NCBI GenBank assembly: GCA_023228285.1 | Contig: JALOBM010000002.1 | Span: 1 to 64,000 of the forward strand | Direction: 5' to 3' | Source: Candidatus Cloacimonadota bacterium | Lineage (GTDB): Bacteria > Cloacimonadota > Cloacimonadia > Cloacimonadales > Cloacimonadaceae | Length of the DNA stretch: 64,000 bases | Shown here: in pieces, positions 8,821 through 16,406 of the stretch | Layout of the letters: the number at the start of each line of letters is the position of its first letter | Position numbering within the stretch: the first letter of the stretch is position 1 | Position numbers and translations under genes: made by a program | The notes under the pieces: generated by a model | Database searches by the model: none | What the model saw: the letters and a program-made list of their open reading frames with translations, nothing else | What the model was told of the DNA's origin: nothing

Positions 8821-11800
8821 TTAGAAGTTAAACGAAACTCCGAAGGTTACCCCACGGTAGTTGTTTATAAAAGCCGGGTTCTTAATCGACAAGCCGTATG
8901 CGTATTCTACTTCAGGGAATACATATTCCAGGATGTCGTCCTCGAGATTTTCACCGTCTTCATATGGTGAGCCGGTACGGGGATACACTCTATTTACGTT
9001 TCTGGTTTTGAAGATGTTTTCCACATCTACAAAGAGTCTTATGCTGTTTCCGCCAGGAAGCTGAAAACCCTTTGTAATTCTGGCATTAGCCTGGTTTGTG
9101 GAATCCATGCGCTTGCTGTTTGTATCCAGCAGTGAGCTTCCTTCCATACTTTGGGGAGTATAGGGTGCACCGGATACAATGCTCCAATTCAGGTTGGCCG
9201 AAAAATCGTCCAACGGCAGGATGTAGTCCGTAAAGGGTACAAAGAATTCCTCACCTCTGCCAATTCTGAAGGTGTAGTTTATGGACGCATTATGGCGCAC
9301 ATCCCAATCCAGCGGAAATTCGCGAAGAGAAGTGTTTTCATCCTGGATCACCGTGTCAGAGTTGTTTCCCTGAGCCCATGCCAGAGAGTAAGCAATACTC
9401 CAGGTATTGAAGTTCGAGAGCAACTTTTCCAACTGAATATCTATACCACGGGCTGAGCCATAGTCTTCCGAGATATACTCATACCAGGATACGCTTGCTT
9501 CGTCTTCTTTACGCACGCGTTTGGTGCTTACATAGTTGTATAGATTCTTGAAATAAGCAGTCATATCCAAGACATAGTCGTCACTCAACTGATGCGAAAG
9601 GCCCACTTCATAAGTAACGGTAATCTGGGGCTCAAGCGTGGGATTTCCCACCGTGATGGTAACATCTGAAAGGTTAGCGTCTTGAGGAGTTTTGGAGGTA
9701 AAAATGTACTGCATTTGTGGCAACTGGTTCTGATAATTGTAGGCAAAGCGCAATACATCACGCTCGGTGATAGGGTGAGATACGCCCAAACGAGGAGAAA
9801 CCATCATCTGAAAACGATCACCTTTTTTGAACTCACGATCCGCAAACAGACCATCATCCTGCAACACTTTATAACTGGTTCCCAGATACCAGAAATCCAG
9901 ACGCAGTCCAGCGTTCACAATCATTCCTTCCCATTCCATTTTATCCTGCAGATAATATGCCATCTGCCAAGGATTGGCGGAGTAACCATCACGTTTCCCG
10001 GCAGCGGATTTAGCGGCATTATAATAATCCAGAGGTTTATAGATAGGCTCAAGATCGCTTAAGGATTCTGGATTCTCGACCTTCGGGTGGATGGTATATA
10101 AAGCATCTGGTACAATCCCGTTCTCGATGAAGTTTGTGGCATCCTCTTCGGTAAGAGTATATATGCGATTGAGATACTTCACTCTGCGGTCGTTGTATAT
10201 GCTCAGAAAGTTTTGGGTTTGGTCCTTTGTGATATCGTGATTAATCAGTTCAAAACCGGTTTTAGCCAGATGAGTCTGATTCACTTGCCATTCAAAGTCC
10301 GCACGTAAGTTCATCGTAGCGGTGGTATCGTCGATGAAATCCGTATAGATAGTTCCCGGTGCCCGGAAACCAGGAATGGGCCTTGGTTCTTCCAATGTTG
10401 CGATACGATACTTCCATTCAGTTGCTGGCAGGAAACCAAAATCGTGTACACCGTCACCATCGGCATCTATACTTGTATAGCCATATCTTTCGTATGTTAC
10501 CACATCATCCACATAGTTTGTACCAGGATTATCCGGGTCAACCGTCATATAAAGGAAATTATCCCGATCGATACCGCGCGGACCGTCTTCATAATCTTTT
10601 TTATAATAACTGGCCTTTGCCTTGAGGTTCATCGTAGGTGAAAACATGTGGTCGTAGGTAGCGATATATTGTTGCTGCACTACATCTTCGTAACGATAGT
10701 GCTGTAAAGCATAACGCCACCAGTAGTATCTGCTATCGCTCAAGGCGGGATTGAAGGGTGTAGAGAAAGATCTGTCTCCACGAACCGCCAAAGTGATCTT
10801 CTGAGCAGGGTTGATATCGTATTTTGTTTTCAAGTTTACATTGTAGCTATTGTAGTTACGATTCCCCAGATCGATGCCAAGGAAATCGTCCCGACCTTCA
10901 TAAGGATCATAGCGGGGGTAATCTGCTTCCAATATGCTTACGCCATCTTCATTCACATATTCCTTGTTCGGATCGGTAACATAGAGGTCCTTATAACGAC
11001 CATCAAGCCATTCTCCGCCACCGTTAAAGTAAAACGTAAGGCGTTCTTTGAGATCTTGGGAAGCAAAAGGCACTATCGGTCCGCCGATGGCGAATTTCAA
11101 GACGTCTGAATTGCGGCCTTCACCTACAAGATGATCTGTATTGTACTCAACTTTTCCTGAGTAGAAATAATCACCATCTTTGGTAACAATGTTTACAACA
11201 CCGGATTGCGCATTACCAAATTCAGCAGGGAATCCGCCCGTCATAACCTTCATGTCTTTGATGGCGTCTGTGTCCACCGAGAGAGCACTTCCTCCATCCA
11301 CAGGATCAGAAACGCTCATACCATCAACGGTGAAATTCACTTCGTTTGCCCTTCCACCACGGATATGCAGTTCACCACCGATGTTGGTAACACCAGCTTG
11401 TAAGGAGATAATACCGGTAACATCGCTCACAGCCGAATCCGACAGACGATCCATTTCTATCTGACGCGATGATCCGGTGCGGTCGCGTTCTACTCTATCT
11501 TGTTCCGCAACTACTGTAACTGAAGGACCTACGATACCTTCACGGTTCATTACGGGGGATAAGTTTGCAGTTTGACCTACTTGGATTCTTACATTCTGAT
11601 ATGTAGTGGTAGCATAGCTGACCAAAGAGAATCGAACCGAGTAGGATCCCGGTGGGATATTGATAATGATAGCCTGACCTTTTGCATTGGTCTGGCCTCC
11701 GGTAATGCGCTGAGAGCCTGACATCACCACGACGTTCACAAATTCCAGCGGCTTCCCCTGTCCGTCGCGAACACGCACAGCGAGACGGCCGGTAGTTTGT

Positions 11801-11862
11801 GCTTCTAGGCATGCTATGCCGACTAGCAACACAATTAGCAGGATCAATGCAGTTTTTCGCAT
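8821..11862 (-). CDS. TonB-dependent outer-membrane receptor with carboxypeptidase-like domain
   Basis: The protein is 1013 aa. The ATG at 11862 has GGGAGG 7 nt upstream and gives a signal peptide at once; the longer in-frame ATG at 11880 does not. Domains: signal peptide (1-22), carboxypeptidase-regulatory-like beta-sandwich (about 24-105), plug (about 130-235, with HIRGGRANEVNFTVDGMSVSDP), then a 22-strand-type barrel ending in aromatic FGVSFNF. An acidic DADGDGVHD loop lies near residue 467. It resembles the SusC/oar branch of receptors without an adjacent SusD. It is the first gene of the operon that also encodes its ExbB/ExbD/TonB motor. The ligand is unknown. Confidence 0.9.
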   Translation of the reverse strand: MRKTALILLIVLLVGIACLEAQTTGRLAVRVRDGQGKPLEFVNVVVMSGSQRITGGQTNAKGQAIIINIPPGSYSVRFSLVSYATTTYQNVRIQVGQTANLSPVMNREGIVGPSVTVVAEQDRVERDRTGSSRQIEMDRLSDSAVSDVTGIISLQAGVTNIGGELHIRGGRANEVNFTVDGMSVSDPVDGGSALSVDTDAIKDMKVMTGGFPAEFGNAQSGVVNIVTKDGDYFYSGKVEYNTDHLVGEGRNSDVLKFAIGGPIVPFASQDLKERLTFYFNGGGEWLDGRYKDLYVTDPNKEYVNEDGVSILEADYPRYDPYEGRDDFLGIDLGNRNYNSYNVNLKTKYDINPAQKITLAVRGDRSFSTPFNPALSDSRYYWWRYALQHYRYEDVVQQQYIATYDHMFSPTMNLKAKASYYKKDYEDGPRGIDRDNFLYMTVDPDNPGTNYVDDVVTYERYGYTSIDADGDGVHDFGFLPATEWKYRIATLEEPRPIPGFRAPGTIYTDFIDDTTATMNLRADFEWQVNQTHLAKTGFELINHDITKDQTQNFLSIYNDRRVKYLNRIYTLTEEDATNFIENGIVPDALYTIHPKVENPESLSDLEPIYKPLDYYNAAKSAAGKRDGYSANPWQMAYYLQDKMEWEGMIVNAGLRLDFWYLGTSYKVLQDDGLFADREFKKGDRFQMMVSPRLGVSHPITERDVLRFAYNYQNQLPQMQYIFTSKTPQDANLSDVTITVGNPTLEPQITVTYEVGLSHQLSDDYVLDMTAYFKNLYNYVSTKRVRKEDEASVSWYEYISEDYGSARGIDIQLEKLLSNFNTWSIAYSLAWAQGNNSDTVIQDENTSLREFPLDWDVRHNASINYTFRIGRGEEFFVPFTDYILPLDDFSANLNWSIVSGAPYTPQSMEGSSLLDTNSKRMDSTNQANARITKGFQLPGGNSIRLFVDVENIFKTRNVNRVYPRTGSPYEDGENLEDDILEYVFPEVEYAYGLSIKNPAFINNYRGVTFGVSFNF

Positions 11863-11958
11863 CGATGGACCTCCCTTCATCCTGGCTTATTTACTAATCT
11901 GTAATAATTTAGTTTAGGGCTAACCTTAAATAGCAAAAAGGCTACTCCTCTTAAAGCT

Positions 11959-11987
11959 CGTTTATCTGACTACTAAAAATCAGTCAA
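11959..11987 (-). promoter_or_regulatory. Candidate sigma-70-type promoter for the receptor operon
   Basis: On the minus strand TTGACT (11987-11982) is followed after 17 nt by TAAACG (11964-11959). It lies about 95 bp upstream of the receptor start. The -35 is good, the -10 weak. Confidence 0.3.
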
Positions 11988-11993
11988 GCAGTT

Positions 11994-12048
11994 TTTTTAT
12001 CAAGCTTCATTCCACATTTCTTCAGTTAGTTGATAATCTTGATAAAAA
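11994..12048. promoter_or_regulatory. AT-rich inverted repeat upstream of the receptor operon promoter
   Basis: TTTTTATCAAG (11994-12004) and CTTGATAAAAA (12038-12048) form a perfect 11-bp inverted repeat with a 33-nt spacer. It lies between the purM stop and the candidate -35 of the receptor operon. No T-run follows the stem on the minus strand, so an operator or bent-DNA site fits better than a simple terminator, although it could help separate the two units. Confidence 0.4.
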
Positions 12049-12053
12049 CACAT

Positions 12054-13097
12054 TTATACTCTTTCCTTGAATATTACTTGGGGACTTTTATCAGACGTCC
12101 TTAGTTCTCCCAGAGCAAAAGCTTCACCTTGGGCGAGGACCTCAGAGGCTAAATCTGGACTCATAACGCAGATCATCCCTACCCCCAGATTGAAGGTTTG
12201 GCGCATCACGTCCCAGGAGATGTTGCCACCTCTGCGGATGATGTGGTACAGGCTTGGGATATTCTCCTCGCGCAGATCAATCTGCGCTTCCAGATTATTG
12301 CAAAGTACACGTTTCAGATTACCGGCGATTCCTCCTCCAGTAATGTGTGCCAATGCTTTTAAGCCGGGATTGTGCAGGAATGGCGATACTTGCTGCAGAT
12401 AGCTGCGATGCACTTTCAACAGTGCTTCGGCGAGACTGCAGTTCAGTTCGTCCATATAGGAATCCACTTTCAAGCCCATACGCTCAAAAAGCACTTTGCG
12501 GGCCAGTGAATAGCCATTTGTGTGTAAACCGGTAGAAGGTAAAGCCACCAGTATATCTCCGGCCTTCATAGTGGATCGGGGTAAGAGGTTATCCTGTTCC
12601 ACCACACCGACAATGGTTCCAGCCAGATCAAAATCACCCGGCTGATACAGGCCCGGCATTTCTGCCATCTCACCACCGATAAGAGCGCATGAGTTATCCT
12701 TGCAGGCTTTTACGAAACCATCTATCAGTAGAGAGATGTTGTCCACCGAGAGCTTGCCCACTCCAATGTAATCCAGAAAGAACAGTGGAGTGGCACCCTG
12801 AACCAGGATATCATTCACACAGTGGTTTACCAAGTCTTGCCCAACTGTGTCAAAAATCCCGGCTTGAATCGCCACCAGAAGCTTGGTTCCCACTCCATCG
12901 GTGCTGGACACCAGGATCGGTTTATTCCAGGATTCATCGATTCTATACAGGCCACCAAAGCTTCCCAGTTCGCTCAACACATTGGCGTTGAAGGTAGTGC
13001 GAACCTTGTCCTTGATCTTCTTCACAGCTCTTTCGCCAGCTTCAATATCGACTCCGGCTTGTTTGTAATCAATGGGTTCTATACGGTCATCCGGCAT
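12054..13097 (-). CDS. purM: Phosphoribosylformylglycinamidine cyclo-ligase (AIR synthetase)
   Basis: The protein is 347 aa, the usual length for PurM. It converts FGAM to aminoimidazole ribotide with ATP in purine synthesis. Visible signatures are TDGVGTKLLVA near residue 65, DYIGVGKL, GGEMAEMPG near 140, THGYSLAR-like HTNGYSLAR near 195 and HITGGGI near 250. It is the last gene of the glyS-pta-aminotransferase-PfkB operon. Its first 19 nt overlap the 3' end of the PfkB gene, with AAGGAAAAC as ribosome binding site. No other purine gene is present in the window. Confidence 0.95.
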   Translation of the reverse strand: MPDDRIEPIDYKQAGVDIEAGERAVKKIKDKVRTTFNANVLSELGSFGGLYRIDESWNKPILVSSTDGVGTKLLVAIQAGIFDTVGQDLVNHCVNDILVQGATPLFFLDYIGVGKLSVDNISLLIDGFVKACKDNSCALIGGEMAEMPGLYQPGDFDLAGTIVGVVEQDNLLPRSTMKAGDILVALPSTGLHTNGYSLARKVLFERMGLKVDSYMDELNCSLAEALLKVHRSYLQQVSPFLHNPGLKALAHITGGGIAGNLKRVLCNNLEAQIDLREENIPSLYHIIRRGGNISWDVMRQTFNLGVGMICVMSPDLASEVLAQGEAFALGELRTSDKSPQVIFKERV

Positions 13098-13972
13098 AAG
13101 TTTTCCTTGTATTTGTCGATTGTTTCTCTTGAGATGTCCAGAATCCCGTCAACGCTGAATTCGCTGACATTTAACGCAGCCATCACTGTTGCGTATCTGA
13201 GTGCTTCTTTAATAGCTGTCTCCGTGAGATCCAGATGATCCTGAAGACAGGCCATAAAAGCTCCGGCAAATGTGTCGCCTGCCCCAGTGGGATCTTTTAC
13301 TTCTGGGATTGGGTATGCAGGGGCAAAACAGATATAGTCCTTCGTGATGGCAACGCTGCCGTATTCTCCTCTTTTTACCAGTACCAGCTTTGGCCCCATG
13401 TCCAGTATTACTTTTGCAGCGCTGAAAACATTGTTTTCCTTGCTGAAAGCTCTTAGTTCGTCTTCGTTCATAAATACAATCTGTACGCGGGATACTACTT
13501 CAGCCAGCTCGTCCGGGCAGCCTTCGATCCAAAAATTCATGGTGTCACAGGCCACGTGATTGTAGGATTGTGTCTTTTCCAAAACCTGCAATTGCAGATT
13601 CGGATGTATGTTTGCGAGGAGCAGAGAGTGGCAACTGATGCAACTCTCGGGCAGACGGGGCACAAAATCCGCAAAAACATTAAGCTCTGTAAGTAGTGTT
13701 TCCGCCTTATTCAGATCATGATACTCTCCGGTCCAGCGGAAGGTTTTTCCTTTAGCCCGCTCCAAACCATCCAAATCCACACCATGACGCTGTAGCACTT
13801 GGATTGCCGATGCAGGATAATCGCTTCCCACCACGCCAATCAGTTTCACATTAGTGAAATATGATGCGGAAATGGAGCCGTACACCGCCGAGCCTCCGAT
13901 TGCGTCCACCACAGTTCCGGAGGGCGTGCTGATGGTATCCAGTCCGACGGATCCCACTATTACCAGGCTCAA
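13079..13972 (-). CDS. PfkB-family sugar/nucleoside kinase
   Basis: The protein is 297 aa. The N-terminal GSVGLDTIST and GGSAVYGSISAS motifs and the C-terminal DPTGAGDTFAGAFM (anion hole and catalytic Asp near residue 230) define the PfkB/ribokinase family. The substrate cannot be told from sequence; its length and lack of insertions fit ribokinase- or adenosine-kinase-like members. It overlaps the preceding small membrane protein by 4 nt and the following purM by 19 nt, so the three are translationally coupled. Linkage to purM makes a nucleoside or ribose substrate reasonable but unproven. Confidence 0.88.
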   Translation of the reverse strand: MSLVIVGSVGLDTISTPSGTVVDAIGGSAVYGSISASYFTNVKLIGVVGSDYPASAIQVLQRHGVDLDGLERAKGKTFRWTGEYHDLNKAETLLTELNVFADFVPRLPESCISCHSLLLANIHPNLQLQVLEKTQSYNHVACDTMNFWIEGCPDELAEVVSRVQIVFMNEDELRAFSKENNVFSAAKVILDMGPKLVLVKRGEYGSVAITKDYICFAPAYPIPEVKDPTGAGDTFAGAFMACLQDHLDLTETAIKEALRYATVMAALNVSEFSVDGILDISRETIDKYKENLCRMTV

Positions 13973-14199
13973 GGATTCTGCTCCATACCACTTGGCTCTG
14001 GCATATCCAATCCGGTTTCGACAGAATCACGTTCAGCACTCATGATCATTTGCTGATTTCCGCCCATTCGCTTCAACACAGTCATCGCATAGATCAATGC
14101 TACCAATACCAACAGCATGACTATCAGACGAGGCCAGTTGTAGCCCTTTTTACGGCGGCTGCGCCAACGTTCTTCGATCTTATCGTTCAGATCGTTCAT
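13969..14199 (-). CDS. Small single-pass membrane protein
   Basis: The protein is 76 aa, with 4-nt ATGA overlaps at both ends (aminotransferase upstream, PfkB kinase downstream), which supports it being real. It has a charged N-terminus (NDLNDKIEERWRSRRKKGYN), one transmembrane helix (about 25-43, RLIVMLLVLVALIYAM) and a short acidic outer tail. I do not recognise the family. Topology by the positive-inside rule puts the N-terminus in the cytoplasm. Confidence 0.7.
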   Translation of the reverse strand: MNDLNDKIEERWRSRRKKGYNWPRLIVMLLVLVALIYAMTVLKRMGGNQQMIMSAERDSVETGLDMPEPSGMEQNP

Positions 14200-15398
14200 G
14201 AACTAATCTCCTTGAGAAAATCGCTAAAGCGGTTTACGCCCTTGCTTAGGTTTTCCATACTGTTCGCATAAGAAAAACGCACGGTCCCCGATACTCCAAA
14301 AGATCCGCCGTCCACCATCGCTACATGGTGCTTTTCCAACAGCGCATTACAGAATTGAGCAGCGGTATTCATGCCCAAATGGTTGTTTTCCAGATACCAA
14401 CTGATATCCGGCATTATGTAAAAAGCACCTTGTGGTTTTTTGCACAAGATGTGCGGGATCTTCATCAACATATCATAGAGGTAATCTCTGCGTTTGCTAA
14501 ATTCCTTGCGCATATTTTCAATGGAATTGTCTTCCTCATTTAAGGCTGTGACGCATGCCTTTTGGGTGATGGAATTCACGCAGGATGTACTATGCTCCTG
14601 CACTCTGCCAGCAGCGCCGATAATATGTGTAGGACCTGCGGCATAACCCAATCTCCATCCTGTCATCGCGTATGCCTTGGATACGCCGTTCACGATCACT
14701 GTATGATCTTTGGCTTCTGGGCTGATTGAAGCAATTGATATGTGTTCCACATCGTCGTACACCAATCTTTCGTAGATCTCGTCCGAGATAATCAGGATGT
14801 TGTTTTTGATGCAGATATCGGCGATTGTTTCCAGTTCCTTGCGGTTATAAACCGCTCCAGTGGGATTGCCCGGTGAATTTAATATCAATACCTTGGCACA
14901 GGGGCTGTCCTCAATGGCTTTTTGCAAAGCTTCCGGGCGCATCTTGAATCCCTCGGAGGCTTCGGTGGGGATGTAAACCGGAACTGCATCGGCCATCATA
15001 GTTTGATACGGATAAGATACCCAATAAGGCATCGGAATCAACACCTGGTCATGAGTATCGCATGTTGCAATCAATACGTTCAATATAGATGCTTTAGCTC
15101 CCGGAGACACTAAAATATCCTTGGGAGTATAGTCCAAACCATTATCGCGTTTTAGCTTGGCGCAAATAGCTTCCCGCAGCTCCATGATTCCAGCATTTGC
15201 AGTATAGCGCGTGAAGTTTGCATCAATAGCTTTGTGAGCTGATGCCTTGATGTAATCGGGAGTATTAAAATCCGGCTCTCCCACTCCGAAGTTCACAACA
15301 TCGATTCCCGCCTGCCTCATCTGCGTAGCCTTGGCTGATAAACTCAAAGTAGGCGAGGGTTTGATCAATTTGGTGCGGTTGGATAGCTTGATGGCCAT
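14196..15398 (-). CDS. Class I/II pyridoxal-phosphate aminotransferase (aspartate aminotransferase-like)
   Basis: The protein is 400 aa, typical of subgroup I-gamma aspartate aminotransferases. Visible motifs are NFGVGEPDFNTPDYI near residue 40, NSPGNPTGAVY near 175 and the PLP-lysine motif NGVSKAYAMTGWRLGY (Lys near 238). It transfers an amino group between aspartate (or another amino acid) and 2-oxoglutarate; exact specificity is not visible. In a peptide fermenter it may feed amino acids to oxidation. It overlaps the next gene by 4 nt. Confidence 0.92.
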   Translation of the reverse strand: MAIKLSNRTKLIKPSPTLSLSAKATQMRQAGIDVVNFGVGEPDFNTPDYIKASAHKAIDANFTRYTANAGIMELREAICAKLKRDNGLDYTPKDILVSPGAKASILNVLIATCDTHDQVLIPMPYWVSYPYQTMMADAVPVYIPTEASEGFKMRPEALQKAIEDSPCAKVLILNSPGNPTGAVYNRKELETIADICIKNNILIISDEIYERLVYDDVEHISIASISPEAKDHTVIVNGVSKAYAMTGWRLGYAAGPTHIIGAAGRVQEHSTSCVNSITQKACVTALNEEDNSIENMRKEFSKRRDYLYDMLMKIPHILCKKPQGAFYIMPDISWYLENNHLGMNTAAQFCNALLEKHHVAMVDGGSFGVSGTVRFSYANSMENLSKGVNRFSDFLKEISS

Positions 15399-15413
15399 CT
15401 GTTCCCCCTATAT

Positions 15414-16406
15414 CTATTTTAAATTTTTCGCCATCAATAACACAAGAATGGCTGTATTCACTATATCCTCGGCGGAACAGCCGCGAGAAAGATCACATAT
15501 GGGAGCAGCCAGACCTTGTATGATGGGGCCTATTGCTTCGTAGCCTCCCAATCGCTGAACCAATTTGTAACCGATATTCCCGGCTTGCAGATCCGGAAAT
15601 ACCAAAGTGTTTGCATGCCCCGCTACACTGCTGTCTGGAGCTTTGGACTTCGCTATCTTTGGAACTATTGCCGCATCCAATTGGAGTTCTCCATCATAAG
15701 CAAAATCCACTTTTCGGGCATCCAAGATTGACTTTGCTACGCGTACTTTCTCCGCTAGCTCATGATCGGCACTACCCTTTGTGGAGAAAGAGAGCAGCGC
15801 CACAAAAGGCTCATCACCCAAGATTGAACGTCGAGTGATTGCAGTGGAGTTGGCAATATCTGCCAATTGTTCAGAATCGGGATTTGGTACTACGGCGCAA
15901 TCCGCAAATAAATACGTGGGATCACCCGCGCGCGGTGATACCATTATAAAGGTAGAAGATACTGTTTTCAGCCCCGGCATCACGCCCACCACCTGCAAAG
16001 CGGCACGCAATACGTCCGCAGTGGTGTTGGCCGCACCAGCCACCATTCCTCCCGCCAGTCCCTTTTTTACCATCATCGCACCAAAATACAGCGGATTCTT
16101 CATGGTTTCCAAGGCTTGTTCCTTGCTGACGCCCTTTTCTTTGCGCCGCTGATGGAAGGTCTCGGCAAAATCCTCCAATTCAGTACTTTTCACTGGATTT
16201 ATGATTGTGCAAGAGGAGATGTCCGCTCCCAATTGAGCGGCATTGTTTGTCACTTCGGCTGGTTCGCCCAAGAGGATTACTCTGGCAATCTTCTGTCCGG
16301 CCAGACTTGCAGCGGCGGCCAGAGTTCTTTGGTCGTGGGATTCGGGTAGTACAATGCTTCCGCCGATGGCGGTTGCTCTTCTTTTCAAAGTTTCCAAGAT
16401 GTGCAT
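15414..16406 (-). CDS. pta: Phosphate acetyltransferase
   Basis: The protein is 330 aa, the short (about 330 aa) form made only of the PTA_PTB domain. It interconverts acetyl-CoA and acetyl-phosphate for substrate-level ATP formation with acetate kinase. Motifs include ILPESHD-like VLPESHDQRTL near residue 20, AGAANTTADVLRAALQ near 125 and a C-terminal LSRGCSAEDIVNTA. It lies 1 bp from glyS and 15 bp from the aminotransferase in a housekeeping operon. No acetate kinase gene is present in the window. A phosphate butyryltransferase activity cannot be excluded. Confidence 0.9.
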   Translation of the reverse strand: MHILETLKRRATAIGGSIVLPESHDQRTLAAAASLAGQKIARVILLGEPAEVTNNAAQLGADISSCTIINPVKSTELEDFAETFHQRRKEKGVSKEQALETMKNPLYFGAMMVKKGLAGGMVAGAANTTADVLRAALQVVGVMPGLKTVSSTFIMVSPRAGDPTYLFADCAVVPNPDSEQLADIANSTAITRRSILGDEPFVALLSFSTKGSADHELAEKVRVAKSILDARKVDFAYDGELQLDAAIVPKIAKSKAPDSSVAGHANTLVFPDLQAGNIGYKLVQRLGGYEAIGPIIQGLAAPICDLSRGCSAEDIVNTAILVLLMAKNLK

